Source of the DNA: Paragonimus skrjabini miyazakii
Lineage: Eukaryota > Platyhelminthes > Trematoda > Plagiorchiida > Troglotrematidae
Length of the DNA: 64,000 bases
Direction of reading: 5' to 3'
NCBI GenBank assembly: GCA_014338405.1
Contig: JTDE01001356.1
Span: 64,964-128,963 of the forward strand
Shown: positions 34,941 to 46,826 of the stretch, piece after piece
Position numbering within the stretch: position 1 is the stretch's first letter
Layout: the number at the start of each line of letters is the position of its first letter
Position numbers and translations under genes: made by a program
Notes under the pieces: generated by a model
What the model was told of the DNA's origin: nothing
The model's input: only the letters and a program-made list of their open reading frames with translations
Database searches by the model: none

Positions 34941-36284
34941 CGTTAAGGAATGAGCTTGAACGTAGGTTTTGGAAAACTTTCAGTGATGTCAGGTCGGTAC
35001 ACTTTGAAAGCAGATCTGGTAGTCACGGTAATGTCCGGTACACTTTTTACTACCTTTGAACTGGACCAACATGGCTTAAGTGTGGATTTTTAAGACTCAT
35101 CGCTATAAGATATTACTATCCCTTGTCATAGATAACACCTTCTATTGCCTCTTGAAAAATTTTCAGAAGTTAAAAACTATGTGATGTTACATTATGTAAA
35201 AATAGGAGCTTTCAATGCAGATATATGTGGACAGCTAACTGAATTGCAGAACTACGACTGAGTGGCATCAAACCCCACCGATTCATTTACAAGCTGCGGT
35301 GAGTTATCCGGTTCCAAGGTACAGTTTGAGCAATCCTGACTGCGGCATTACAGTCTTATTGTTGAATGACAATGAATTACAGATCAACACTGTTTATAGG
35401 ATTTGGTGCAATTGATTTGATGAACCAAATTTCCCGGTCGACTCTCATCAGAGTGTTAAACAGTTTGCATACTACATATTTTTCCGTTTGTAGCAGTCAC
35501 AGTCTACAGTAATTTGTCAACAGACACGCCAATGTTCGTTGTAATTAGTGGCAGAGTAAATCCTGATCGTGAGCTAACGGTTTAGGTTGACAGGACATGC
35601 TTCGTCTTCCCTGAAGACCCTCTAGCATTCTGTTAACTACACATAGAGGACCACGTCATTCTTTTCGCACGTTGTACCTGGCCCTAAGATCATTTGTTTA
35701 AGAAATACAGTCATCAACTAGTGATTTTTCAGCCACTTCGAATAGTGTATAACTGGTAACATTAAAACAAAAAACGACTAATCGGGAGCAATGATGTAAA
35801 TGTTGTCCTTATCCGACTAAGTTGTTTTGTATGTAAATTCAGAGTCAGAAGTTTCAGGAATTGAGTCCCATCCCTCCTCCTCATTTACCCCCCTGAACTT
35901 GTACAGTTGTTAGGTCTCAATCGTTACTGTGTTGCTGTTGATACTGATGAACAGCGTGACCACATTAAAGTTGTGATCAGAACGTTCATTTTACAAGCAC
36001 CAGGACTAAAGTACAGCTCTGCTTCTGGGTGAGAATGGGCACCTTCCAAAGATTTTGTCTGAGTATGAGTGCTATGATCAGCTGTGAGTTATGTTTAACT
36101 AGTAACAACAAACACAGTTATCAGGACTGATTGCAAACTTCCAGAATGTTTGAACTTTGCCAACCTGTGCTTACTAAATACTTTGGATGTCTCATCTCTG
36201 CACCCATGCGTGACAGTAACTTCACATCGAAAGATAATTTAGACATGCCGCCTCATACCTTGTAATTTACTCCCTCTGTTTCAG

Positions 36285-36524
36285 CGCCATTTCTGCGTGT
36301 TTGCACTTAGCTTTCCTGGACAGGAGGCGTTGAGGACCATTTACTCATCTATTTTGAGTCAGCATTTAACTCAAATGAATTGCGCTCAACCGGTTCGAAA
36401 ACTTGCCACTCAACTAACCGAGTGCGCTTTGGCGTTTCACGCTAAAATAAGCAGCATCTTCTTACCGACTGCAATCAAGTTTCATTATGTGTTCAACCTT
36501 CGGGATTTGTCCAATATATTTCAA
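36285..36524 (+). CDS. DNAH9/11/17: Dynein heavy chain exon j (AAA3-AAA4 region), 80 codons
   Basis: The acceptor is CTCTGTTTCAG and the donor is CAA|GTAAGT. It encodes RHFCVFALSFPGQEALRTIY, then an AFHAKISSIFLPTAIKFHY-type segment, and ends VFNLRDLSNIFQ. The FNLRDxxNIFQ sensor-like motif is nearly invariant in axonemal dyneins. Phase 0. It joins IFQ|GMLFS to the last exon. Confidence 0.95.
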
Positions 36525-39188
36525 GTAAGTTTGGACACACTGCATAAGTGATGTGAAGTTTTCCTACAGCAAGATGTCTATAAACCTAGCATGTCTCCCG
36601 TTTGTTCACGTGAAGCCCCAATGTTTCTGCTCTTTTTCTTGCGTGCACTTTGTACTCTTCGGCGTTACGGGTTAACATAAGTTCACATTTGACTAAACAG
36701 TTTGGATAACTGCTTCAACGTATCCAGACGGTTTGTATGCTGCTACTTAGTTGACTAGGAAGATTATTTTTGTTGATGTTATTTTTGCGTCTTCATGGGT
36801 TCGTACAAGAATGGGAAAATCTTTGTTTATGGACTACAATTTCTGTGCACATTAGAAGAATGCATGACGTATAAATAAATACAAATGTATAACCATACGA
36901 ATAATCGAATGTAGGTGAAAAAAACTGATAGAAGTGAACTGAATAAGAGTTAGATAAAGATATGCATACCTGTTGACCTTTGACCGTAGGTTCTGAACGA
37001 AGCCAGTGAACTTGTAATGCGAGTGGTCACTGATGTAGGTGTCGATGAACTATGGTTTCGAAATCCCCAATGGATTCATAAAGTATATTCGGACACAGAT
37101 AGATCCTAACTAAAATGCTTAATTTGCATACAAGCCAGCTCACTTTAAACTCTGGTTTTAGATAATAATCTCGTAAACATACATCCCTGATTGATGGAAG
37201 ATCCATTACTGGCTAATGCGACATATGGAGGATTTTATGAACTTGTGATAGACCTCTTCTCACTGATCTGCTATCATTAACCTCTCTGTTGCAAGATTCT
37301 ACTTAGCCTATGATTTTTCTTGCGTTTTTAAGAATTGGTATGTCCCTTTTCGATAAGGACTATAATCCTTTATACATGTATTACGTGTCCGAGCGTAGAA
37401 AAGGTTTCAGGGTAAAAGATCCCAGTTTATGGCAAACTGAAATCTCTATTTAGCATATTGCACATAGGTTTTTTTTTCAAACGTTTCTTCGTAGTTTATA
37501 AGGGCAAACCAAACCTTAATATATTCACAGCATTGTTGACTTGAATTGATAAACCTCCATTTCGATTAATCACATCATGTGCACAAAGTCCACAGTTGTT
37601 GGGTTATCCAAATAGATTTTGGTTATACGTTTGCCTGCATACTTCATGGCTGCCGAATGCCAATCCATTTAAAAACACAAGAGCACAACCTTCGCATTCA
37701 ACAGATTTTGTGAACGAATTCATGTATGTTTGAGTTAGGAGGATATTGTTTTGTCAGGTAAAACAATGAAACAATGGTGGTATCGTAGACATGAGACTGA
37801 CAATATAACGTACATCCAATTCATAGTAAAATGGTTCAAAATTCATAGCATAGCCATCCAATTCTGCCAATAAATATCCACTGTTAACGTTACAGGTTCC
37901 TGGGAGTGATGTTCGGTTAACAGTCACACTGTCGTGGAGTTAAGTCTCAGTTATCACGAGTTCTTCTATCTAGGTCTGGCAACCTGTTAGTCCAGTTGAA
38001 AGCGAACAGCTGATTATGTGTAGGATAAAAGCGTATACTTTTTGTTGGTATGTAGCTCATTTCATCACCAAATGATTAAAGAAAACTTCGTTTTTCAAAT
38101 TATGAAACATCCAAAGGGTTTTGTCATTCCACCTATTGTTATACGAATGGATTTTTGGATTTACATGATTCACTCAAATAACTGTCAAGTTTTCGTAATT
38201 AACGGACTGTGAATTAGTCATTCACACTATCGATCTAGTCATGGTTATTGTGTATATTGGTTTCGAGTGAGTGACTGCTAGACGTAGTCGAAACGTTTAT
38301 ATTTTTGCAATTAATAATATAGATAAGTAGAACTCAACTCGTTTCAAAGGCAGAGATTGGTTTGTCATTCGTGGTTAAGATATATTTTCCGAAACATTTT
38401 GGAAAAAACTATATGTATTATGGGAAACAGTAGATGTGAACAGCAGTAATGTCTAGGCGTAGTAAATTGCACGAGACTCGTGAAATCATCTAAAAATTTA
38501 CGGGCTTAAAATTAACATATATAAACCACAACAGTCTGATATAAGTAATTTGTGTTAGTTAATTTGTTCACCGCATTCCAACATATGCAGCCATGGTTCA
38601 CTCACGTGATAAATCTTCTCATGGCTAAACATCACATGGACGTTACGTAAAACGTCCATTTGATTGTCCAGTGTAGCCCCTGATCAGCTTGTCCGAACAG
38701 CACATCTTTGTATGACAGCTGAATAAACAAGACTTTTATGTATTGCACGCTTTTCTAGTCGTTGAAGGATGTTTGTATCGTGCTACCTACTAAAAATGTT
38801 CAGTAATGTAGTTCTTGATCAACCCTAGCTTCTCAGACAGAGTTTCAGAGGAACATGTACGCCCAGCTCGATAAAATAGTATTCCAAAAAGCTGTACTTT
38901 CAGAGTGTGAGTATTGCCCAGGTTTATTTTTGTTTATGATTAACGAAACTCCTGGTTGCACAGTACTTTGGAAAGTCTGAAAGGAATATATGCTCATCGT
39001 TTTTAACGGGTTAAGTTTGTACAGTCTCAGTGATCTCAAGTATGCTAGAAATAGTTTGCTGATCTCTACAAATGAAACGTATTTGAACTATCGACTAGTT
39101 TATGTAACTGGCAATTGTGGTTGTGAAACAGTCGGAATTACTTGTTGAGGATGTTTTTAAACCCTTTACATTCTGTCTCTATTTTCAG
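36525..39188 (+). other. Dynein intron 10 (2,664 bp)
   Basis: Bounded by GTAAGT and ATTTTCAG. I recognise no repeat or gene; the sequence is AT-rich. Confidence 0.75.
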
Positions 39189-42100
39189 GGTATGTTGTTT
39201 TCCACTGCAGACTGTCTGCGCCAACCAATGGATTTAGTACGATTATGGATGCATGAATCAGAGCGTGTCTATTCGGACAAACTTGTCGAACGAGCGGATG
39301 TGGATACCTTCGATCGAGTGTTACATGAAACGACAAAGAAACATTTTGAAGATATGGATGAACAATTGTTGTTTCAAACCCCGAATACATTCTGTCATTT
39401 CACCATGGGGATTGGTGAACCAAAGTATATGCCAGTGGTACAACAGGCCGATTTATTGAAAGTTCTCAATGAGGCACTTGATAGTTACAATGAATTGAAT
39501 GCAGTCATGAATTTGGTTCTCTTCGGAGATGCAATTGCTCATATTTTACGAATTAATCGTATACTGGAATCACCCCGAGGGAATGCTTTATTAGTGGGTG
39601 TAGGAGGCTCCGGGAAACAATCATTATCTCGACTGGCCGCTTTCATCAGTTCACTCGACGTTTTTCAAATTACGCTCCGTAAAGGATATGCAATCCCTGA
39701 TCTGAAAACGGACTTAGCAAGCCTATATTTGAAAGCTGGCTTAAAAAATATTGGCACCGTATTTCTGCTCACCGATGCACAAGTCGCTGATGAGAAATTT
39801 CTGGTCTTGATTAATGACTTGCTTGCTTCAGGCGAGATTCCAGACCTGTTATCAGATGATGATGTAGAGAACGTGATCAATGGAATGCGCGGCGAAGTAA
39901 AAGGCCAAGGCTTACAGGATACGCGTGAAAATTGTTGGGCTTACTTCATAGATAAAGTGAGACGTACACTCAAAGTGATTCTCTGCTTCTCGCCAGTCGG
40001 TGCAACGTTACGTGTACGTGCACGTAAATTCCCGGCAGTTGTCAATTGTACCAGTATCGACTGGTTCCATGAATGGCCCAAAGAGGCTTTACTATCTGTA
40101 TCTGCTCGATTTTTATCTCATGTAGAACTATTGTCTGAGGAATTGAGGCCTTCAGTATCACAATTCATGACCTATGCTCATCAGTCTGTAAACGAAATGA
40201 GTGTGACCTATTTGCAAAATGAGCGTCGTTACAATTACACCACACCAAAATCGTTCTTAGAACAAATCCAATTGTATTCAAACATGCTGAAAGATAAACA
40301 TGGTGATCTGATGGCTAAAATGAATCGATTGGAAAACGGACTGCAAAAATTGGAAAGCACTGCTCAACAGGTAGATGATTTGAAGGCTAAATTAGCAGCA
40401 CAGGAAGTGGAACTAGCACAGAAGAACCAAGATGCTAACCAATTGTTGACTATCGTTGCTGCAGAAACTGAAAAAGTCAGTGGAGAAAAGGAGTTTGCTA
40501 ATCAAGAAGAACAAAAGGTGGCAGTAATCAAGACCGAGGTATTGAAAAAGCAACGAGATTGTGAAATTGATTTGGCTAAAGCTGAACCAGCTCTTCTTGC
40601 AGCTCAGGATGCTCTGAACACGTTGAACAAGAACAATTTGACCGAGATGAAATCGTTCGGTACACCTCCAAATGCTGTAGTTACTGTCTCTGCAGCGGTT
40701 ATGGTTTTATTAGCACCCGGTGGAAAGGTACCGCGGGATCGTAGCTGGAAAGCAGCAAAAGCTGGGATTATGGGCAAAGTTGACACTTTTCTAGACAATT
40801 TGATCAATTATGATAAGGAGAACATTCATGAGAATTGTTTGAAGGCCATACAAGAATATCTTAAAGATCCAGAATTTGATCCGGAATGCATTCGAAGTAA
40901 GTCAACTGCTGCTGCAGGTCTGTGTTCTTGGGTCATTAATATTGTAGCATTCTACAATATTTATTGTGAGGTCAAGCCCAAACGTGACGCACTAGATGCT
41001 GCCAACGAAGAACTGCGACAGGCTACGGAAAAATTGGAAACAATACAGAAAAAGATTTATGAATTAGAGTCAAAATTGAGAGAACTGACAGCCAAATTTG
41101 AGGTGGCTACACGAGAAAAACAACGTTGTCAAGATGAAGCTGACGCAACCTTCAAAACTATCGAGCTTGCCAATCGGCTGGTTGGTGGATTGGCCTCGGA
41201 GAAAATCCGATGGGCTAGCCAAGTGGAACTGTACAAAAAACAAGCTGTCACTTTGCCTGGAGATGTGCTTCTGACTGCTGCGTTCCTATCCTACGTTGGG
41301 TGTTTCACAAAACGATATCGAACAGCTCTAATAGATCAGTCGTGGGTTCCATTTCTGACCTCACTGCAACCACGTATTCCGATCACACCGAATTTGGATC
41401 CTCTCCAAATGCTGGTTGATGATGCTGTGGTAGCTACATGGAATAACGAAGGTCTTCCATCAGATCGGATGTCAATAGAGAATGCTACTATTTTGACTAG
41501 CACGGAACGTTGGCCTCTGATGATTGATCCACAACTTCAAGGTGTCAAATGGATTAAAACACGATATGAGTCTGGTCTACGTGTGATTCGATTGGGTCAG
41601 AAAGGTTATCTAGATCGTATCGAGCAAGCCATTTCCGCGGGTGATACAGTATTATTGGAGAGCATTGAGGAAACCGTGGATCCTGTGTTAGATCCACTTC
41701 TGGGACGAATGACTATCAAAAAAGGTCGTGCTATTCGTTTAGGCGACAAAGAAGTTGAGTACAGCCCTGATTTTCGCCTCATTTTACAAACAAAGCTTGC
41801 AAATCCACATTATAAGCCCGAAATGCAGGCACAAACTACCTTGATCAATTTCACAGTCACCCGTGACGGTCTGGAAGATCAATTGTTGGCTAGTGTGGTA
41901 AGTAAAGAACGTCCAGATTTAGAACAGCTGAAGGCTGATTTAACCAGACAACAAAACGAATTCAAGATAACTTTAAAACGTCTGGAAGACAGCTTGTTGG
42001 CCAGACTTTCAGCTGCAGAAGGCAATTTCTTAGGTGATTATGCGTTGGTGGAAAATCTAGAAACAAACAAACGCACTGCAATGGAAATCGGTCAACAAGT

Positions 42101-44594
42101 CGAACAGGCTAAAGTGACCGAGACGAAAATTAACGAGGCACGTGAGTGGTATCGACCGGCTGCCGCTCGTGCTTCATTACTCTACTTTATTCTAAATGAT
42201 TTGAACAAAATTAATCCAATCTATCAATTCTCTTTGAAAGCATTTAGAAGTGTTTTTGAAGTTGCAATCGATCGTACAGAGGCAGCTGAAGAGGTGAAAG
42301 ACCGTGTGAACAACCTGATTAATACGATCACCTTCTCGGTGTATATGTACACGTCACGTGGCTTGTTTGAACAGGATAAACTTATTTTCACCGCACAGAT
42401 GGCTTTTCAGATTTTGGCAATAAGCAAAGAAATCGATCCGGTAGAGCTAGATTTTCTTCTTCGATTTCCAATTGTACCTAACCTGACCTCACCAGTGGAC
42501 TTCTTAACTAATAACAGTTGGGGTGGCATCAAGGCGTTGTCAGCTATGGAAGCATTTCGCAATCTGGACAAAGATATTGAGGGATCAGCCAAACGTTGGA
42601 AAAAATTGGTAGACGGTGAAGCACCAGAGAAGGAGAAACTACCTCAAGAATGGAAGTCGAAGAATGCCCTTCAACGTCTTTGTATTATGCGAGCACTTCG
42701 ACCGGATCGCATGACGTACGCAATCACTGATTTCGTAGCAGAAAAATTGGGTCAGAAATATGTTGAAGGCGCCGGCGTGCCATTTGCTAAATCGTTCGAA
42801 GAATCCGGACCATCTATACCCATCTTCTTTATTCTTTCACCTGGAGTGGATCCACTCAAAGACGTGGAGGCATTGGGGAAGAAGTTGGGTTTTAGCAGTG
42901 ACAATGGGAATTTTCATAATGTATCACTTGGTCAGGGACAAGAAGTGGTTGCTGAGAGTGCCATGGAACTATCTTCCCGTGAAGGCCATTGGGTTGTGCT
43001 TCAAAATATTCACCTAGTAGCCAAATGGTTAGCTGCGTTGGAAAAACGTATGGAAGAGTATGCTGAGTCAGGGCATGTTAACTATCGTCTGTTCATCAGT
43101 GCTGAACCGGCCAGCTCACCGGAATATCACATAATACCACAGGGAATATTGGAGAACGCGATCAAGATAACGAACGAACCACCAACCGGAATGTTTGCTA
43201 ATTTACACAAAGCTTTGAACAACTTCAGTCAAGACACCTTAGAAATGTGCACTAAGGAGAATGAGTTCAAGACCGTACTGTTTGGACTGTGCTACTTTCA
43301 CGCAGTGGTATGTGAGAGACGTAAATTCGGTCCACAAGGCTGGAATCGGGTCTATCCGTTCAATACGGGTGACTTGACAATTAGTGTGAACGTTTTATAT
43401 AATTATTTGGAAGCTAACAGTAAAGTTCCATGGGAGGATTTGCGTTACTTGTTCGGAGACATTATGTATGGTGGTCATATTACAGACGACTGGGATCGTA
43501 AGCTTTGTAAGACTTACCTGGAAGAATATCTCGTTCCAGAAATGTTGGACGGTGATCATCATTTTGCTCCAGGGTTTCCGGTTCCACAAAACACAGATTA
43601 CAAAGGCTATCATCAGTACATTGACCAGGCCTTGCCACCTGAATCACCTTATCTGTACGGCCTGCATCCCAATGCTGAAATGGAATTTCTGACGAACACT
43701 TCAGAAAAACTATTTCGAACAGTGTTCGAAATGCAACCACGTGACTCCGGAAGTGCGGGCAGTGGTGGAATGACCCGGGAAGAGAAATTACAGAGCATTC
43801 TGGATGAAATTGTAGATAAATTACCGGAGGAGTTTAATATGTCTGAATTACATGGCAAAGTGTCCCCAGAAGAACGTACTCCTTATGTGGTGGTAGCCTT
43901 TCAGGAGTGCGAACGCATGAATATGTTGCTTCGCGAGATGCGTCGCTCGTTGAAAGAACTCGGTTTGGGACTAAAAGGTGAGTTGACCACAACGCCGGAG
44001 ATGGAAGCACTGTCAAGTGCGCTCGTGTTGGACAGTATTCCGGAAACTTGGATGAAACGTGCATACCCGAGTCTGTTTCCATTAGGCATGTGGTACGCTG
44101 ATATGTTATTGCGCGTGAAAGAACTGGAGGTTTGGACCAATGATTTTACACTACCCAATAGTGTTTGGTTAGGCGGACTGTTTAACCCACAATCTTTTCT
44201 AACAGCCATTATGCAACAGACTGCTCGAAAAAATGAATGGCCCCTGGATCGTATGGTATTGCAATGTGATGTAACAAAGAAGACGCGAGAGGAAATGAGT
44301 GCTCCTCCTAGAGAGGGTGCTTACATTCACGGTCTGTTTATTGAAGGCGCGAGATGGGATACACAAACTGGAATGATCGCTGAGTCTAGGATGAAGGAAC
44401 TAGCACCGGCTATGCCTGTGATATTTCTTAAGTCAATTCCAGTGGATCGACAGGATCTACGCAACACATACGCTTGCCCGGTCTACAAAACCAAAAGTCG
44501 CGGTCCGACGTTTGTATGGACATTCCACATGAAAACAAAAGAAAAACCTGCACGATGGGTGTTGGGTGGGGTAGCACTTTTGCTACAAGTCTAA
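39189..44594 (+). CDS. DNAH9/11/17: Dynein heavy chain terminal exon k (AAA4, stalk, AAA5-6, C-terminus), 1,801 codons + stop
   Basis: A single 5.4-kb exon starts after CTATTTTCAG and ends in TAA at 44592-44594; the open frame upstream of 39189 is intronic. The AAA4 P-loop GVGGSGKQ is at 39597-39620, followed by VFLLTDAQVADE. Heptad-rich coiled-coil stalk segments lie at about 40300-40620 and 40990-41200. Between them is the conserved stalk/microtubule-binding region (LTEMKSFGTPPNAV near 40640, then DRSWKAAKAGIM). AAA5 includes LANPHYKPEMQAQTTLINFT and TRDGLEDQLL. AAA6 and the C-terminal domain carry GHWVVLQNIHLVAKWL, MYGGHITDDWDRKLC, PPESPYLYGLHPNAE, FNPQSFLTAIMQQTARKNEW and the terminal GVALLLQV. 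No stops or frameshifts. No AATAAA was seen in the first 150 bp after the stop, so the polyadenylation site is not identified. Confidence 0.97.
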   Translation, partial: GMLFSTADCLRQPMDLVRLWMHESERVYSDKLVERADVDTFDRVLHETTKKHFEDMDEQLLFQTPNTFCHFTMGIGEPKYMPVVQQADLLKVLNEALDSYNELNAVMNLVLFGDAIAHILRINRILESPRGNALLVGVGGSGKQSLSRLAAFISSLDVFQITLRKGYAIPDLKTDLASLYLKAGLKNIGTVFLLTDAQVADEKFLVLINDLLASGEIPDLLSDDDVENVINGMRGEVKGQGLQDTRENCWAYFIDKVRRTLKVILCFSPVGATLRVRARKFPAVVNCTSIDWFHEWPKEALLSVSARFLSHVELLSEELRPSVSQFMTYAHQSVNEMSVTYLQNERRYNYTTPKSFLEQIQLYSNMLKDKHGDLMAKMNRLENGLQKLESTAQQVDDLKAKLAAQEVELAQKNQDANQLLTIVAAETEKVSGEKEFANQEEQKVAVIKTEVLKKQRDCEIDLAKAEPALLAAQDALNTLNKNNLTEMKSFGTPPNAVVTVSAAVMVLLAPGGKVPRDRSWKAAKAGIMGKVDTFLDNLINYDKENIHENCLKAIQEYLKDPEFDPECIRSKSTAAAGLCSWVINIVAFYNIYCEVKPKRDALDAANEELRQATEKLETIQKKIYELESKLRELTAKFEVATREKQRCQDEADATFKTIELANRLVGGLASEKIRWASQVELYKKQAVTLPGDVLLTAAFLSYVGCFTKRYRTALIDQSWVPFLTSLQPRIPITPNLDPLQMLVDDAVVATWNNEGLPSDRMSIENATILTSTERWPLMIDPQLQGVKWIKTRYESGLRVIRLGQKGYLDRIEQAISAGDTVLLESIEETVDPVLDPLLGRMTIKKGRAIRLGDKEVEYSPDFRLILQTKLANPHYKPEMQAQTTLINFTVTRDGLEDQLLASVVSKERPDLEQLKADLTRQQNEFKITLKRLEDSLLARLSAAEGNFLGDYALVENLETNKRTAMEIGQQVEQAKVTETKINEAREWYRPAAARASLLYFILNDLNKINPIYQFSLKAFRSVFEVAIDRTEAAEEVKDRVNNLINTITFSVYMYTSRGLFEQDKLIFTAQMAFQILAISKEIDPVELDFLLRFPIVPNLTSPVDFLTNNSWGGIKALSAMEAFRNLDKDIEGSAKRWKKLVDGEAPEKEKLPQEWKSKNALQRLCIMRALRPDRMTYAITDFVAEKLGQKYVEGAGVPFAKSFEESGPSIPIFFILSPGVDPLKDVEALGKKLGFSSDNGNFHNVSLGQGQEVVAESAMELSSREGHWVVLQNIHLVAKWLAALEKRMEEYAESGHVNYRLFISAEPASSPEYHIIPQGILENAIKITNEPPTGMFANLHKALNNFSQDTLEMCTKENEFKTVLFGLCYFHAVVCERRKFGPQGWNRVYPFNTGDLTISVNVLYNYLEANSKVPWEDLRYLFGDIMYGGHITDDWDRKLCKTYLEEYLVPEMLDGDHHFAPGFPVPQNTDYKGYHQYIDQALPPESPYLYGLHPNAEMEFLTNTSEKLFRTVFEMQPRDSGSAGSGGMTREEKLQSILDEIVDKLPEEFNMSELHGKVSPEERTPYVVVAFQECERMNMLLREMRRSLKELGLGLKGELTTTPEMEALSSALVLDSIPETWMKRAYPSLFPLGMWYADMLLRVKELEVWTNDFTLPNSVWLGGLFNPQSFLTAIMQQTARKNEWPLDRMVLQCDVTKKTREEMSAPPREGAYIHGLFIEGARWDTQTGMIAESRMKELAPAMPVIFLKSIPVDRQDLRNTYACPVYKTKSRGPTFVWTFHMKTKEKPARWVLGGVALLLQV

Positions 44595-45598
44595 TCTCTG
44601 GGACTGATTTCTTCTATCAGACAATCTTGGACTTCCGTGATATGCGTATTGATAAACCTGATCATTAGATTAACTTTCAACAAGTTTTCAGTTTTTGTTA
44701 TTGAACTCGCTATGTATATTTTATGCTTTTCTACACATTACGAAATATTAGGTGATCTGTGGCTTTGTTGTCTTTTGTTTACTGCTGGGTTTATTTAGGA
44801 AAGTGTAGCCTGCTGAAGAATCTTAGACTGAAGTCTAGTCCACGTCAGTGCCAGAGTAGATGCCGCTTTGCCTTGGCACTTAATATCATCACCCGGTTTG
44901 ACTTCACTCACATGATGTCTTTATCTCTCGGGGATTCTGAGCTTTGTCCGATTGTAGGTCCAGCAGCACAAATGTGTTGGCTTGTTTGACTCGTTGACCG
45001 TGAGTAGAAACCAACTTATAAGAAGCAACCTCTGATTCCTGACCCCAAGCGGGCAGACGGGACGAGTGAATTGTCTAACATATTATGGACTGGTTGTAGT
45101 CGATGATAAGTTGACCACTGCCTTGTAGGCTTCTCTCTGAAACACGGAGCTATAGGGTCAACTTGCCAGAATCTCCCATTAGAAAGGTTCATTTGGACAC
45201 CCGTCTACTCTTATGCACTGCTCCTGGAGGCTGAGAATGCAGACCGGTGGTCAAACGGCCCAGGATCTTCCAGCTAATAGTTGAGCGTGCTAGCTAAATT
45301 GTCCGTTATCCCGCGGTGCGGTGTAGTCATGTTAACGAGCAACAAATAACCAGGTACATATTTGGGGGAATTTACTACCTGTCTATGATGATGATGATGT
45401 TGATGATGTATAACAGAGGTTTACAACAGTTAAGCATATTGCATTACTCGTTTACCAGTATGTACCAATCGTTAACATTCCGTTAACAACTAATTCCAAT
45501 GATATTCCGGTGATAGTTGTAGAATAACACTTTTAACCTCATTGATTTTACTGAGAAAACTGTGGATTAACTGCTTCCGATTTAAATCGATACGAGTT
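44595..45598. other. 3' flank of the dynein gene
   Basis: Includes the 3' untranslated region (end not located). From about 45040 the composition rises and the block ends in an ATG-triplet tail at 45383-45409, preceded by CTGTCTATGATG as at 20365. It may therefore be a third type of LINE 3' region, but no protein-coding part was recognised. Confidence 0.4.
45383..45409. repeat. (ATG)n/(TGA)n triplet repeat, possible LINE tail
   Basis: TATGATGATGATGATGTTGA and continuation. It resembles the tails that end the RTE-like copies at 17006, 20387 and 56428. Confidence 0.7.
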
Positions 45599-45830
45599 GA
45601 ACACTACTTATATTTGATCGCCATCTTCACATTGGGCTAAATCCTTCGGCTAACTGGCTTTGAAGGACATTTCAATATTTGAATTCTGCTCTTAGCAGAA
45701 CCAGTCAGTAGTGCATTTCCTTTTTCGGACTATAGTCTGCACTCTGGCTTTCCTATTTGTAAGACACGTTTGTTAAAGACAACGTCAGTAACTCCACAAT
45801 AATCATAACGGAATAAGCATATACAAATGT
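45599..45830 (-). mobile_element. Family B copy, ribozyme decayed
   Basis: Colinear with the 52.0-kb copy: CTTCACATTGGGCTAAATCC, then CCAGTCAGTAGTGCATTTCC. On the reverse strand GCACTA-CTGACTG is left of the core, but the CTGACGA and GAAA boxes are changed. The tRNA-like head is present but diverged (to about 45825). Confidence 0.6.
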
Positions 45831-46649
45831 TCAACTACAATCTCATGTGAATAATGTTTGATCCACTTCCAGTCTAGATTCTCAGAATTCAATCAAAATT
45901 GTATACCTCATTCAGCTGGTTCAAAGAATTTAGTTGGAAGGTAGACAGTCAACAGTTCAACGACCAGACAGAACAGAGTGTGATGATGCATTTTTGTATC
46001 ATTTGTTAGAAATAAGCCATGATGACGCACAGAAGCTCTGATGGAGTTCAGAGTAGCTCCTCTTGCCGGAGCTCTAAAGGAAACTGCCAATACGAATGCT
46101 TATATAGTTTTATTATCGTCATCTATTATGGTGGACCTAGTTTGTGAACGTATGACAAACCTATATCGAGGGACCTTCATATAACCCGATAAGTAATAGA
46201 TTATGGAATTATTATATAGAAGGGCCATACATAAAAACATTTTCTCACACGTAAGTTGTTTGTAGGATACAGTCACGGGATGTACCATATATATTGACAG
46301 ACAGAGCATGGTCGCTCGGTTAAAATCTTCCAGATGACTGTCGTAAGATGGACGTTTTTGTATGACTGATTTATATTCACTTATATATAGCAATGATACC
46401 ACCTGCCTCATCAAGTGTGAGCACTCAGACGTTGTTTGTCGTGGCTCGTTATAAATATATGAATGCATGAAAGAAAGATGCCTCGACATTGTTAGTGTCA
46501 AAGATTGTATTCTGATCAGGTTGGGATGAATTTCAGCATCTTCTAAGCTGAACACCGATTCAACCTTCAGAATGCACTCTGTGTGTCATGTTTTTCAGTA
46601 CATTCTGTGTTCTGTGGTTCTGGCCACGAAACGTCAAGTTTTGCATCTG

Positions 46650-46826
46650 TTACTGATAAGTAGTCTAGCAGATTACATAATTCAGATAAGACCTAATTGC
46701 GATAGATCTATGCTTCGACCACGTTCGAACCGGGGACAGAAACAGTATATCCAAACGCGACGAGCACTCTATCAGCTTAACTACGAAGCCCCCTACGGAG
46801 TTCAGAAGGTTTACATTTGGACTGAT
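46650..46826 (-). mobile_element. Family A copy, 5'-truncated, head-to-head with the next copy
   Basis: Reverse strand: 3' tail (TACTGATAAGTAGTCTAGCA, 46652-46671), then the tRNA-like unit (box-B complement ACGTTCGAACC near 46723-46733; A-box complement CAGCTTAACTACGAAG near 46772-46787), then the start of the 5' domain up to ATTTGGACTGATCT. The rest of its 5' domain is missing. Confidence 0.7.

Larger units (their letters stand above)
32804..36284 (+). other. Dynein intron 9 (3,481 bp)
   Basis: Bounded by GTAGGT and TTTCAG. It contains a partial family A piece (about 33470-33590) and an A14 run (34927-34940). No gene is recognised. Confidence 0.75.
5706..44594 (+). other. DNAH9/11/17: Gene span: outer-arm axonemal dynein heavy chain (beta class), 5' end missing
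   Basis: This is a minus-end-directed motor of the outer dynein arms of cilia and flagella. Eleven exons join in one frame to 3,641 codons, each bounded by AG and GT and all with phase-0 junctions. The joined protein follows the DNAH9/11/17 family without gaps: tail end, linker, six AAA modules with P-loops at 24678, 25521, 32417 and 39597, stalk between AAA4 and AAA5, and a C-terminal domain ending GVALLLQV. P-loop spacing (281, 327 and 345 residues) is as expected for the family. Vertebrate members have about 4,460-4,500 residues, so roughly 800-850 N-terminal residues are absent. I found no exon for them in 1-5705. Which of the three vertebrate paralogues is closest cannot be settled here; a single invertebrate beta-chain orthologue is likely. 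No internal stop or frameshift was seen, so the gene looks functional. Confidence 0.93.

Noticed and set aside
35425..35470. CTGATGAG...GGGAAAT on the reverse strand
   Set aside because: No complementary stem II and no NUH triplet in position.
39117..39188. Upstream extension of the last dynein exon (open from 39117)
   Set aside because: Those 24 codons do not match dynein, and the CTATTTTCAG acceptor at 39179-39188 restores exact continuity with exon j.
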